From positions 310,001-374,000 of the forward strand of contig NZ_QBUG01000001.1 in NCBI RefSeq assembly GCF_003058225.1: a stretch of DNA of 64,000 bases. The letters run 5' to 3'. Numbering within the stretch: position 1 is the stretch's first letter; each line of letters starts with the position of its first letter. Under the pieces are notes generated by a model. The model was given only the letters and a program-made list of their open reading frames with translations, made no database searches and was not told where the DNA came from. Below are positions 47,594 through 55,914 of this stretch, piece after piece. The DNA comes from Promicromonospora sp. AC04 (GTDB lineage: Bacteria > Actinomycetota > Actinomycetes > Actinomycetales > Cellulomonadaceae). The position numbers were made by a program, and so were the translations under genes.

Positions 47594-49210
47594 TCAGCCC
47601 ACCGACACCGTCACCGTGTGCCAGCCCGTGGCTCCGTCCGGGGCAGGCGGAGCCTCGGCCTCGGTCTGGACCAGGCCGTCGGCGTCGGTGGCCCGGACCG
47701 TGAGCGTGTGGTCGCCCGCGGCCAGGTCGATCGACACCCGCCACTGGCGCCACGTGTCCGAGCCCACCGTCTCGGCGAGCTCGGCGCTGACCCAGTCGCC
47801 GTCGTCGGCCCGGACCTCGACGGCGCCGATGCCCGTGTGCTGCGCCCAGGCGATCCCGGCCACGGTCACCGTGCCGGCCGCCGCCGAGCCGCGGGGCACG
47901 TCGATGCGCGACTGGACCTTGATGGGTCCCAGCGCGGACCAGCCGCGTGGGGTCCAGTAGCCCTGGTCGGCGGCGAAGGTGGTGACCTCGAGCGACGTCA
48001 CCCACTTGGTGGCCGAGACGTACCCGTACAGGCCCGGCACGACGAGCCGCGCGGGGAAGCCGTGCTCCACGGGCAGCGGCTCGCCGTTCATGCCGATCGC
48101 GAGCAGGCTGTCGCGGTCCGGGTCCTGCAGCACCTCCAGCGGCGTGCCGGCGGTGAACCCGTCGTCGCTCCGGGAGAGCACCATGTCGGCGCCCGCCTGC
48201 GGCTTGGCCCGCTCCAGCAGGGCGCGGATGGGGTAGCCCAGCCACAGGGCGTTGCCGATGAGGTCGCCGCCCACCGTGTTGCTCACGCAGGCCAGCGTCA
48301 CGTGGTGCTCCTCGAGCGGCAGCGCGAGGAGCTCGTCCCAGGTGATCGTGAACGGCTCGTCCACCATGCCGTGCACCTCGAGCGACCAGTCCTTGGGGTC
48401 CAGCTGCGGCACCAGCAGCGCGGTGTCGATGCGGTAGAAGTCCGGGTTCGGCGTGATGTACGGGGCCAGGCCGTCGAGCTCCAGGTCGGCGCCCGCCGGC
48501 ACCGCGGGCGCCTTGGTGCGCGGGGCGGGCAGGCGGATCGTCTCGCGCACCGCGGTCACCGCCGCCGAACCCGCGGACAGCACGCGGGAGCCCGCCAGCG
48601 CCAGGACCGCCACGCCCGCCGCGATCCCGGTGACGGCCAGGAACCCGCGCCGGTCGAAAGTGCCGCTCGACGGCGCCCCGTCCGTGGCCGCCTCTCCCCA
48701 CGGCGCCCCGCCCGATTCCGCAGCCCGGTCCGGCACGGGTCGCAGCCGCGCCACGGCCGCGCGCAGCAGGAGCACGGCGCCGCCGATGCCGACGAGGCTG
48801 GGCAGCGCCCACAGCGCCGTCGCGTCGGGCCGCAGCACCGCGACGATCGCCCCGACCACGCCGACCACGCCGATCAGCACCGCCCCCGACGGCGGACGGC
48901 GCAGCTCCAGCCAGCCCGCCAGCCCGGCCCCCACGGCCAGCACGACGCCCATCGACCCGAGCAGCACCGCCTTGTCGTTGGTGCCGAACCACTGCACGGC
49001 GAAGTCCTTGAGCCACCCGGGCACGGCGTCGACGACGGCCGCGCCGCCCGCGAACAGGGTGCTCGAGCCGGGCGCGACGAGAGCGGCCACGAGCTCCGCG
49101 ACGGCCAGCCCCGCGGCACCGGCGATGACGCCTGCGAGGGCGGCCCAGCCGGCGTCGTGCGGTGAGCGGTCGGCCCGCGGGCTCGCGGGGCTCTCGGTTG
49201 CCTGAGTCAT
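47594..49210 (-). CDS. Membrane-anchored sulfite-oxidase-family molybdopterin oxidoreductase
   Basis: A 538-residue protein. The N-terminal 150 residues hold four membrane helices (for example AALAGVIAGAAGLAVAELVA and VLIGVVGVVGAIVAVL), followed by FDRRGFLAVTGIAAGVAVLA, a twin-Arg-like fifth segment. The extracytoplasmic domain has the sulfite oxidase fold: the Mo-cofactor Cys about 308 in HHVTLACVSNTVGGDLIGNA, FPARLVVPGLYGYVSATKWV, and the C-terminal Mo-co dimerisation domain from about 430 (VTVAGIAWAQHTGIGAVEVR). Actinobacteria commonly have this arrangement. The true electron donor is unknown. It ends convergently 4 bp from the methyltransferase stop. Confidence 0.92.
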   Translation of the reverse strand: MTQATESPASPRADRSPHDAGWAALAGVIAGAAGLAVAELVAALVAPGSSTLFAGGAAVVDAVPGWLKDFAVQWFGTNDKAVLLGSMGVVLAVGAGLAGWLELRRPPSGAVLIGVVGVVGAIVAVLRPDATALWALPSLVGIGGAVLLLRAAVARLRPVPDRAAESGGAPWGEAATDGAPSSGTFDRRGFLAVTGIAAGVAVLALAGSRVLSAGSAAVTAVRETIRLPAPRTKAPAVPAGADLELDGLAPYITPNPDFYRIDTALLVPQLDPKDWSLEVHGMVDEPFTITWDELLALPLEEHHVTLACVSNTVGGDLIGNALWLGYPIRALLERAKPQAGADMVLSRSDDGFTAGTPLEVLQDPDRDSLLAIGMNGEPLPVEHGFPARLVVPGLYGYVSATKWVTSLEVTTFAADQGYWTPRGWSALGPIKVQSRIDVPRGSAAAGTVTVAGIAWAQHTGIGAVEVRADDGDWVSAELAETVGSDTWRQWRVSIDLAAGDHTLTVRATDADGLVQTEAEAPPAPDGATGWHTVTVSVG

Positions 49211-49304
49211 AGGCTCAGCCTGGCACGGGAGCGATCGAACTCACCTTGCCGGGGCCGACCTGTCACCTCACCGTAACGAGCTTGCGCCGCAGAGCCTGAT
49301 CCGA

Positions 49305-49979
49305 TCAAGACGTCGGATCGCCCGACTGATCCATGTGCCGGACCGCGAGGTCGTCAGCCCAACCAACGGCCCAGGACCGCAACGCCTCGATCACTCCGGA
49401 GTCCAGCCCGTAGGCGGCAAAAGCCTCGTCGTCGATCCACTCGGCGCCCGCGAGAATGGACTGAAGGTCCTCCTGATCGAAGCGGCCGCGAGCGTGCCGG
49501 TGACCGAACTCCTCAAGATCGGCGGTGGTCCAGCGTTGCGACGCTGCGAACACGTCTATCAGGTCGCGGGGAGCACCTCGGTCTGCCAGCGCACGAACCT
49601 TTGTTCCGATGACGTCTTCCTCAGCGAGGACGGGGCCGTAGGGGCTCTGGACGGGCGGTCGCCAGAAGACCTCCTTGAGTACATCGACCTCGCACTCCTC
49701 CAGGGTTGCTGGGTCGGTCACGGTGAAACGGGCGGACAATGGCGCAGTCTCCAGGGAGCGCACGCGCCATCCTCGTTGCTCAAGGCCCGCTCGAAGCGCA
49801 TCCGCGATGTCGGTCATCGGTGCCGGGTTCTCGGTCGCCACATCGAGGTCCTGGCTGGGGCGGCTCACAAGCCGATGCATGCGCACGGCATAGCCGCCGG
49901 TGAGAACAAGCGGGTACGGAGAGCCGAGCTCGATGACATCTGCCAGGAGCCGCGCATGCAGCTCCGGCATGTCCGTCAC
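49305..49979 (-). CDS. AbiEii/AbiGii-type nucleotidyltransferase (putative toxin)
   Basis: A 224-residue DNA-polymerase-beta-fold nucleotidyltransferase of the AbiEii/MenT group. The active-site motif is LVLTGGYAVRMHRLVSRPSQ then DLDVAT: Gly28-Gly29 and Asp44-x-Asp46. The third acidic position is probably in CEVDVLKEVFW, and GTKVRALADRGAPRDLIDVF follows, as in the family. The gene starts at GTG 49979, overlapping the stop of the upstream small gene (GTGA), so the two are co-translated. Family toxins transfer nucleotides to tRNA 3' ends or GTP-like targets; the target here is unknown. The neighbour is not a typical AbiEi. Confidence 0.85.
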   Translation of the reverse strand: MTDMPELHARLLADVIELGSPYPLVLTGGYAVRMHRLVSRPSQDLDVATENPAPMTDIADALRAGLEQRGWRVRSLETAPLSARFTVTDPATLEECEVDVLKEVFWRPPVQSPYGPVLAEEDVIGTKVRALADRGAPRDLIDVFAASQRWTTADLEEFGHRHARGRFDQEDLQSILAGAEWIDDEAFAAYGLDSGVIEALRSWAVGWADDLAVRHMDQSGDPTS

Positions 49980-50368
49980 GCCGCCGCCTGAGCGCGGGCA
50001 GCGAGCTGCGGAAACGCGTCCTCCCACACACCACGTACTGTTCGACCGACGAGCCTACGGAGAACCGGCCAGAGCTCAAGAAGCAGGTCTCGGTTGAGAT
50101 AGACCAGAAGATCGTCGTGGAGACCTTCGTGCAGAACGATCCGGTACAGACTCATGCGCTGCCGCGGCTTGTCCAGGGCGTACGACGTCATCCCCGACCA
50201 GGCAACATGCTGTGGCAGCACCACCATCCCGCCGGACGGACCCCGGAGCATGTCGAGCGAGGCGGGCAGCCGTCGTTGAAACTTTGCCCGATACAACGCC
50301 AGGTCCTCGACCTCCACGCCGGAGCGGGACGACGTTGCGGCAGGCGGTGCCGGTGGGCTGGTGTCCAT
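49976..50368 (-). CDS. Small partner (putative antitoxin) of the AbiEii-type nucleotidyltransferase
   Basis: A 130-residue protein starting MDTSPPAPPAATSSRSGVEV. The core LALYRAKFQRRLPASLDMLR, GGMVVLPQHVAWSGMTSYAL, DKPRQRMSLYRIVLHEGLHD and DLLVYLNRDLLLELWPVLRR contains no obvious winged helix. I recall the same gene pair in other actinobacteria, always upstream of this nucleotidyltransferase type, but know no experimental characterisation. The 4 bp overlap, with the small gene first, is the usual antitoxin-toxin layout. The function as antitoxin is inference. Confidence 0.75.
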   Translation of the reverse strand: MDTSPPAPPAATSSRSGVEVEDLALYRAKFQRRLPASLDMLRGPSGGMVVLPQHVAWSGMTSYALDKPRQRMSLYRIVLHEGLHDDLLVYLNRDLLLELWPVLRRLVGRTVRGVWEDAFPQLAARAQAAA

Positions 50369-50406
50369 GCCCTCATTGTGTCTGATCTCTGCCACTGTGG
50401 CCTGCC

Positions 50407-51279
50407 TCACACCCCGGTTCGCACGATCTTCGAGTTGTGGGCCTGCGCGCGCGGCCGGACCGTCACCAGGTCGATGTTGACGTGGTCCGGACGGGACATC
50501 GCCCAGGCGATGGTGTCGGCGATGTCGTCGGCCACCAGGGGCGTGTACCCCTCGTAGACGGCGGCGGCCCGCTCGGCGTCGCCGCCGAACCGGACCAGCG
50601 AGAACTCCTCCGTCGCCACGGCGCCCGGCGCCACCTCGATGACCCGGACGGGCTCGCCCGCGATCTCCCACCGCAGCGTCTGCGACAGCATGTGCTCCGC
50701 GTGCTTGGCGCCCGTGTACCCGGCGCCGCCCTCGTAAGCGTTCTGGGCGGCGGTCGAGGTCACGTTCACGACGTCGGCGACCCCCTTGGTCGCGCCCGCC
50801 TTGCGCAGCAGGGGCAGCACCGCCTTGGTGACGCGCAGCGTACCGAGCACGTTGATCTCGTACATGCGGCGCCAGCTGTCCACGTCGGAGTCCTCCACCC
50901 GGTCCAGGCCGAACGCGCCGCCCGCGTTGTTCACCACGGCGTCGAGCCCGCCGGTGGCGGCGAGGTGGTTCGCGAGGGCGGCCACGGCGTCGTCGTCGGT
51001 CAGGTCGACGGCGTAGACCTCGCAGCCAGTCTCCGCGGCGAGCGCCGCCAACCGGTCCGCGCGGCGGGCGGCGGCCACGACGTCCCAGCCGTCGGCGCGC
51101 AGCCGGCGCGCGGTCGCGGCACCGATGCCCGACGACGCCCCGGTCACCAGAGCGCGTCGGGCCGGCCTGGTCTCCGATCCCGTTCCGGAACCGGTCACGG
51201 TGCTGGTCCCGGAACCGGTCACGGAACGAATCTCGGCGCCGGTCGGGGTGGCTGTCTCGGGGGCGGTGCTGTCGCTCAT
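50407..51279 (-). CDS. SDR family NAD(P)-dependent oxidoreductase
   Basis: A 290-residue classical short-chain dehydrogenase. The cofactor loop is ALVTGASSGIGAATARRL (TGxxxGIG), with VVNNAGGAFG (NNAG), VVNVTSTAAQNAYEGGAGY and the catalytic GYTGAKHAEH (YxxxK). An Arg after the first beta strand (AAARRADR) suggests NADP. The first 40 residues are a Ser/Thr/Gly-rich repeat-bearing extension (VTGSGTSTVTGSGTGSET) not seen in ordinary SDRs. It lies 17 bp downstream of the substrate-binding protein gene and is probably the last gene of that operon. The substrate is unknown; YdfG-like serine or hydroxy-acid dehydrogenases are closest by pattern. Confidence 0.88.
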   Translation of the reverse strand: MSDSTAPETATPTGAEIRSVTGSGTSTVTGSGTGSETRPARRALVTGASSGIGAATARRLRADGWDVVAAARRADRLAALAAETGCEVYAVDLTDDDAVAALANHLAATGGLDAVVNNAGGAFGLDRVEDSDVDSWRRMYEINVLGTLRVTKAVLPLLRKAGATKGVADVVNVTSTAAQNAYEGGAGYTGAKHAEHMLSQTLRWEIAGEPVRVIEVAPGAVATEEFSLVRFGGDAERAAAVYEGYTPLVADDIADTIAWAMSRPDHVNIDLVTVRPRAQAHNSKIVRTGV

Positions 51280-51296
51280 GGCCGCACTGTAATGCC

Positions 51297-52589
51297 TCAG
51301 CCGCCGCCCGCCGTCGGCTCGATCATGCGGGGCTCGAAGCTCTCCCCCATCACGTCGAGGCCCTCCTCGGCGAGGTTGGCCCGCGCCACGCGGGCGTAGC
51401 GGTTGGTGAAGGACGAGGCGGGCGGCGCCTCGGTCAGGAGGGTGTCTCCCGCCGGGTTCCGCGTGGTCAGCGCGGCCTCCACCGTGTCGTCCCAGTCGCC
51501 GGGGTCGATGACGCCGATGCCCCGCGTGGACGGCCAGATCAGCCGGTTGACCTCGTTGGTCTGCCAGTACTGGTGCGAGGGGCCCAGCGCCGACCCGGAC
51601 GCGGACGCCGAGCCCGCGACGACCGCCGCGGCATGCTCCGGGTGGTCGCGTGCGTAGACCCAGCCCTTGAGCGACGCCGTGAGGAACGCCACGGTGGTGT
51701 CCTCGTAGGCCGGGTCGTCCTCCAGGCGTGTGGTGTCCGCCCAGATCGCGTCCTGGAGCATTGCCGAGCCGGTGTGGTTCCAGTCGATCGTCTCCAGCTC
51801 GTCCGGCTGGTACAGGTCACCCGTCGCTGGGTTGACGGTCTCCAGCAGCTGGGCGACCTCGTTGTAGGTGGTGGCCTGCGCGGCGTCGACGTCGCCGGCC
51901 ACGAAGGCGGTCAGGTCGGCGGCCTGGCGCACCAGCTCGACGTCGTGGGCGACGTCGACCCCCGCGGCCTGGAGCCCCGCGAACAGCTCCCACTCGTTGC
52001 CGTCGCCCCAGACGCCTACCTTCTTGCCCGCCAGGTCGGCGGGCGCGTCGAGGCCCTGGCCCATGGCCGTGACCTGCACCGTGCCCGATCGCTCGAACAC
52101 CTGCGCCACGTTCGTGACCCGCGCGCCCTGCTCGATCGACCCGAGCGCGCGCGGCACCGGGGAGACGGCGTAGTCGGCTCCGGCCCGGGCCAGGACCTCG
52201 ACAGGGACCGTCGTGGTACCCGCCTCCTGGAGCGTCACGTCGAGGCCCTCGTCGGCGTAGAAGCCGAGCTCCTCGGCCACGACGTAGCCGGCGAACTGCG
52301 CCTGCCGCACCCAGGAGAGCTGCAGGGTCACGGGCGTCAGGTCGTCGCCGTCGGCGGGCCTGCCGTCGGCTTCTGGGCCCGACGCCGGGGCGGCACCCGC
52401 GCAGCCGGCCAGGACCAGGGCCCCTGCGACTGTCGCCGCCGTGCCGAGGTGTACGCGACGCGCGGCCGTTCCTCCGGTGTGCGGGTCTCGGATGCGTTCC
52501 GCTCCGGTGTGTGCTTCTCCGGTGTGTGCTTCTCCGGTGTGCGGCTCTCCGAGGTGCGGCTCTCCGAGGTGCGGTTCTCCGGTGCGCAT
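51297..52589 (-). CDS. NMT1/THI5-type ABC transporter substrate-binding lipoprotein (copy 1)
   Basis: A 430-residue binding protein. Typical family segments are LTPVTLQLSWVRQAQFAGYV, YADEGLDVTLQEAGTTTVPV, AQVFERSGTVQVTAMGQGLD, LAGKKVGVWGDGNEWELFAG and LQDAIWADTTRLEDDPAYED. They belong to the riboflavin/pyrimidine-type SsuA/THI5 group. A lipobox LVLAGC (about residue 60) is preceded by an unusual N-terminus: MRTGEPHLGEPHLGEPHTGE then AHTGEAHTG, a run of GEPHTG-like repeats. A later start just before RRVHLGTAATVAGALVLAGC would give a normal lipoprotein. ATG 52589 overlaps the upstream permease stop (TGATG). It is paralogous to the binding protein at 57228-58358. Confidence 0.88.
   Translation of the reverse strand: MRTGEPHLGEPHLGEPHTGEAHTGEAHTGAERIRDPHTGGTAARRVHLGTAATVAGALVLAGCAGAAPASGPEADGRPADGDDLTPVTLQLSWVRQAQFAGYVVAEELGFYADEGLDVTLQEAGTTTVPVEVLARAGADYAVSPVPRALGSIEQGARVTNVAQVFERSGTVQVTAMGQGLDAPADLAGKKVGVWGDGNEWELFAGLQAAGVDVAHDVELVRQAADLTAFVAGDVDAAQATTYNEVAQLLETVNPATGDLYQPDELETIDWNHTGSAMLQDAIWADTTRLEDDPAYEDTTVAFLTASLKGWVYARDHPEHAAAVVAGSASASGSALGPSHQYWQTNEVNRLIWPSTRGIGVIDPGDWDDTVEAALTTRNPAGDTLLTEAPPASSFTNRYARVARANLAEEGLDVMGESFEPRMIEPTAGGG
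52500..52589. repeat. 15 bp minisatellite at the start of the binding-protein gene
   Basis: Five to six head-to-tail 15 bp units related to CTTCTCCGGTGTGTG or CTCTCCGAGGTGCGG fill 52500-52589. They encode GEPHLGEPHTGEAHTG-type pentapeptides ahead of the lipoprotein signal. Neighbouring units are nearly identical, indicating recent slippage expansion. Confidence 0.8.
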
Positions 52590-53980
52590 CAGGCGGCCGC
52601 CGCGTTCGCGACACGACCCTGCACCGATGACGCCGCCGACGGCGCGGGCGCCGTCGGCCGGGACGTGACGAACGGGAGGTCGAGCACGCTGTCGGCCTCG
52701 CGCGCGGCGGGCCGCTGGGCGAACGCCGCCCGGAACAGGATCCGGGTCTCGGGCAGCTTCTCGACCTGGCCGACCACCAGGTGGAACGCGAGGCCCACGA
52801 CCATCGCGCTCAGCACGTAGGCCCAGGCGAGGCCGTGGTGGCTGGACGCGGCGGCCGAGGTGATCGCGGTGCCGAGCCCGGTAGCCGGACCGCCGAAGCA
52901 CTCGGCGACCAGCGCCGACACCACGGCGAGCGCCGAGGCGACCCGCAGCCCGGTGAAGAAGAACGGCAGGGCCCCCGGCAGGAGCACGGTGCGCGTGGCC
53001 TGCCACGGCGTCGCCGCGTAGGACCGCAGGAGGTCGCGGTGCACGGGCTCCACCGTCCGCAGCCCGCGCAGCGTGTTCAGGTAGACGGGCACCAGGACGG
53101 CGACGGCGGCGACCGCCACCCGCGCCCCCTCCGAGTCCGTGCCGTACATCCCGTAGGCGACGGGAGCCAGGCTCACGACCGGGACGGCCGCGGCGGCGGT
53201 GACCAGCGGCGACGTCATGTCGTCGAGCAGGTGGCTGGCCGCCGTGAGGGCCGCGCCGGCAAGGGCGAGGGTGACGCCCACCAGGAGGCCCAGCACCGCG
53301 TTGCGGGCCGTGGACAGCGCGGCGGGCACGACGGCGCCGAGGTTGCCGAAGAGCTCGGCCACGATCTCCGTCGGCCGCGGCACGACGTACGCCTCGACGC
53401 CGCCGAGCGTCGTCGCCGTCTGCCACACGAGGACAAGGACCAGCCACGCCGCTGTCGGTCCCCCGACGAGCACGGCGCGATCGGGCAGCTCCTCAAGCCA
53501 GCGGCGAAGGTCGCGCACCAGGTCCGCCGTGCCCGACCAGAGCCCCTCCGGCCGTACCTCACGCCAGGCCGCCGCCCGCCAGCCGACGTCTCGGCTGACG
53601 TCCGGCACCGTGTCCTGCCAGACCGCTCCCCGCTGACCGGCATCCCGGCTGACGTCCGGCACGCTGCTCCGCCAGACCGCTCCCCGCCAGCCGGCATCCC
53701 GGCTGACGACGGGACGCGCCTCCCGCCACACCGCCCCACGCCAGCCCGCATCCCGACTGACGTCGGGACGCGCCTCCCGCCACACCGCCCCACGCCAGCC
53801 CGCATCACGGCTGATGTCGGGACGCGCCTCCCGCCACGCCTCCCCCCGCCAGCCCGCATCACGGCTGACGTCGGGACGCGCCTCCCGCCACGCCTCCCCC
53901 CGCCAGCCGGCGTCCCGGCTGACGTTCCATCGCTCGTCCCGCACCAGGTCCAGCCGGCCCACCTCGCGCCACGAGATCAT
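52589..53980 (-). CDS. ABC transporter permease with seven N-terminal 18-residue repeats
   Basis: A 463-residue protein. Residues 20-145 are seven tandem copies of VSRDAGWRGAVWREARPD-like units. From about 165 a normal SsuC/ThiX-type permease follows: TAAWLVLVLVWQTATTLGGV, VVPRPTEIVAELFGNLGAVV, LNTLRGLRTVEPVHRDLLRS then YAATPWQATRTVLLPGALPF (EAA-type ATPase-contact loop) and FTGLRVASALAVVSALVAEC. The C-terminal 50 residues are another low-complexity tail. The paralogue at 57228-59096 has no such repeats and is fused to its binding protein instead. It is part of the operon permease-ATPase-permease-binding protein (55782 down to 51297). Confidence 0.88.
   Translation of the reverse strand: MISWREVGRLDLVRDERWNVSRDAGWRGEAWREARPDVSRDAGWRGEAWREARPDISRDAGWRGAVWREARPDVSRDAGWRGAVWREARPVVSRDAGWRGAVWRSSVPDVSRDAGQRGAVWQDTVPDVSRDVGWRAAAWREVRPEGLWSGTADLVRDLRRWLEELPDRAVLVGGPTAAWLVLVLVWQTATTLGGVEAYVVPRPTEIVAELFGNLGAVVPAALSTARNAVLGLLVGVTLALAGAALTAASHLLDDMTSPLVTAAAAVPVVSLAPVAYGMYGTDSEGARVAVAAVAVLVPVYLNTLRGLRTVEPVHRDLLRSYAATPWQATRTVLLPGALPFFFTGLRVASALAVVSALVAECFGGPATGLGTAITSAAASSHHGLAWAYVLSAMVVGLAFHLVVGQVEKLPETRILFRAAFAQRPAAREADSVLDLPFVTSRPTAPAPSAASSVQGRVANAAAA
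53546..53923. repeat. Seven 54 bp tandem repeats encoding VSRDAGWRG(A/E)xWRExRPD
   Basis: Seven contiguous 54 bp units in frame. On the minus strand, units 1-4 are nearly identical, and units 5-7 (nearest the permease domain) are diverged, as in an array growing from the 5' end of the gene. Each 18-residue unit carries two Trp, four Arg and a conserved SRD. No spacers, so not CRISPR. Confidence 0.92.
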
Positions 53981-54004
53981 GGCGCCACCCCCTTGCTCAG
54001 TCCG

Positions 54005-54931
54005 TCAGGTAGTTGCAGTTGCTCGGCCAGACGCGTGCAGCGCCTCCCGGACCGCCGACGTCAGCTCGAAGAACGCCCGGTCCCCCCGCAACGCACCGCC
54101 GCTCTGCGCGCGTTCGGCGGGATCGCCGAGGGCCACCTCGACCGTGTCGACCACACGGCCGGGCCGCGGCGACAGCACCACCACCCGGTCCGACAGGTAG
54201 ACGGCCTCCTGGATCGAGTGCGTCACGAACACCACCGCCGCGCCCGTGGCCGCGCGGAGGTTCAGCAGCTCGGTCTGCATCCGCTCGCGCGTCAGCTCGT
54301 CGAGCGCGCCGAAGGGCTCGTCCATCAGCAGCAGCCGAGGACTGCGGGCCAGGGCCCGCGCGATCGCCACCCGCTGCTGCATCCCGCCCGAGAGCTGGTG
54401 CGGGCGGTGCCCTGCGAAGTCGGCCAGGCCCACGAGCGCCAGCAGGCTCTGGGCCCGCGTGCGCCGGGTCACGGCGGGCTCGCCGTGGAGCTGCATCGGC
54501 AGCTCGACATTCGCCTGCACGGAGCGCCAGGGCAGGAGGCCCGCCTCCTGGAACACGATCCCGTAGTCCTGGTCCGCCCGGGCCTGGGCGGGCGTCTTGC
54601 CGAACACGGCAACGGTGCCCGACGTCGGGGTGTCGAGGTCCGCGATCAGGCGCAGCAGCGTCGACTTGCCGCAGCCCGACGGACCGATCAGGGACACCAG
54701 CTCCCCCTCACCGACCGCCAGGTCCACACCTGCCAGCGCGGACGTCGATCCGGCGTCGGCCGGGAACTCGCGGGTCGCGCCCCGCACCTCGACCGCGGCA
54801 GGCGCCTCGGGTAGTGGGCTGGTGTCGGGACCGGCGTCCGGCACCGCTGCCTGACCTACGTCCGGCGCCACTGCCGGTCCGCCCCCCGGGTTCGCGTCCG
54901 GTTCCAGGTCCTCGCTCGCGCCCCGGCTCAC
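54005..54931 (-). CDS. ABC transporter ATP-binding protein (SsuB/ThiZ type, copy 1)
   Basis: A 308-residue ATPase. It starts at GTG 54931, overlapping the upstream permease stop (GTGA). A 45-residue Asp/Pro/Gly-rich extension ([20 protein letters not shown]) precedes the domain. Motifs: Walker [22 protein letters not shown]-loop [15 protein letters not shown], signature [20 protein letters not shown], Walker [21 protein letters not shown] and H-loop [20 protein letters not shown]. It energises the importer formed with the permeases at 52589 and 54928 and is closely related to the ATPase at 59191. Confidence 0.93.
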   Translation of the reverse strand: MSRGASEDLEPDANPGGGPAVAPDVGQAAVPDAGPDTSPLPEAPAAVEVRGATREFPADAGSTSALAGVDLAVGEGELVSLIGPSGCGKSTLLRLIADLDTPTSGTVAVFGKTPAQARADQDYGIVFQEAGLLPWRSVQANVELPMQLHGEPAVTRRTRAQSLLALVGLADFAGHRPHQLSGGMQQRVAIARALARSPRLLLMDEPFGALDELTRERMQTELLNLRAATGAAVVFVTHSIQEAVYLSDRVVVLSPRPGRVVDTVEVALGDPAERAQSGGALRGDRAFFELTSAVREALHASGRATATT

Positions 54932-55782
54932 CGCGCCTCCCCTGGCCGGTACCGCCGCAGGCCGGTCGCAGCGCCCGCCAGGACCAGCGTCGTCGCCAGC
55001 CCGACCAGGATCGCGCCGAGCAGCGGCGACCACTGCCGGGCGGGATCGGCGGCGGCCGACGCGCCGAAGTCGACGATCAGACGACCCAGGCCTCCCGGCA
55101 GGCCCGTGTAGACCTCCGCGACGATGGTCCCGGCCACGGCGTTCGCCGCGGCCAGCCGCAGCGCGGGCAGCAGGTACGGGACCGACGCCGGCAGCCGCAG
55201 CCGCCAGAACCCCGACCACCAGCCGACGCCGAACGACCGGAACAGGTCCACGTACAGGCCGCCGCGGTCGTCGTCGGGGGCGGTGAACCCGCGCAGGGCA
55301 CCGATCGACACCGGGAAGAACGCCAGGTACGACGCGATGGCCACGACCGGCACCCACGGCTGCCCGTCCGCCGAGTCGGGCCGCGCGACCAGCGGCGCGA
55401 CCGCGATCAGGGGCACCACCTGGCTCAGCACCACCCACGGCAGCAGCACCGCGCGAGCCCGGGCCAGGCGGGCCATGACGACGGCGAGCAGCAGCCCGAC
55501 CAGCACGCCGCACACCCAGCCGGCCGTTGCCAGCACCAGCGAGGACCCGGCGCCGCGCAGCGTCACGAGCCACAGCGGCGGTGCACCGGCCGCGCTGCTG
55601 ACCGGCTCGCCCGCGCTTGCCGCCAGGTCCCACAGGTGCGGCATCGCCGCATCGGTGGTCCGCGGCAGGACCCGCACTCCGCCCAGGACCAGACCGTCAT
55701 CGGGCGCCGCGGCCTTGTACCCCTCCCAGCCGAAACCGAGCAGCAGTACACCGGCGGCGCCCGCCATCGCGCGCCCTAGCAC
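54928..55782 (-). CDS. ABC transporter permease (copy 1, second subunit)
   Basis: A 284-residue permease with six membrane segments: GVLLLGFGWEGYKAAAPDDG, a periplasmic stretch RTTDAAMPHLWDLAASAGEP, then LVLATAGWVCGVLVGLLLAV and LPWVVLSQVVPLIAVAPLVA. The ATPase-contact loop is FRSFGVGWWSGFWRLRLPAS with VPYLLPALRLAAANAVAGTI. It pairs with the repeat-bearing permease as a heterodimer. It is the first gene of the copy 1 operon; the 132 bp upstream (55783-55914) contains a near-direct repeat CCAGTTGTG at two places and is the likely promoter. Paralogue of 60006-60929. Confidence 0.9.
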   Translation of the reverse strand: MLGRAMAGAAGVLLLGFGWEGYKAAAPDDGLVLGGVRVLPRTTDAAMPHLWDLAASAGEPVSSAAGAPPLWLVTLRGAGSSLVLATAGWVCGVLVGLLLAVVMARLARARAVLLPWVVLSQVVPLIAVAPLVARPDSADGQPWVPVVAIASYLAFFPVSIGALRGFTAPDDDRGGLYVDLFRSFGVGWWSGFWRLRLPASVPYLLPALRLAAANAVAGTIVAEVYTGLPGGLGRLIVDFGASAAADPARQWSPLLGAILVGLATTLVLAGAATGLRRYRPGEAR

Positions 55783-55914
55783 TCAGACACCTCACCCATC
55801 GGGCCACCCCCAGATTTCACCCGCCCGATTAATACCAGTTGTGGTGAAGTGGGCACAGTGGGTCGCCGGGCTTCGTGGCCCAGTTGTGATCTGCGGGGGT
55901 GGTGCCGGGAGACC

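Noticed and set aside
41899-49979. A single AbiEi/AbiEii toxin-antitoxin system
   Set aside because: The AbiEi-like gene and the AbiEii-type gene are 6 kb apart on opposite strands with unrelated genes between, and the latter has its own overlapping partner.
53546-53923. CRISPR-like array
   Set aside because: Units are contiguous, without spacers, of 54 bp and in frame with a permease gene.
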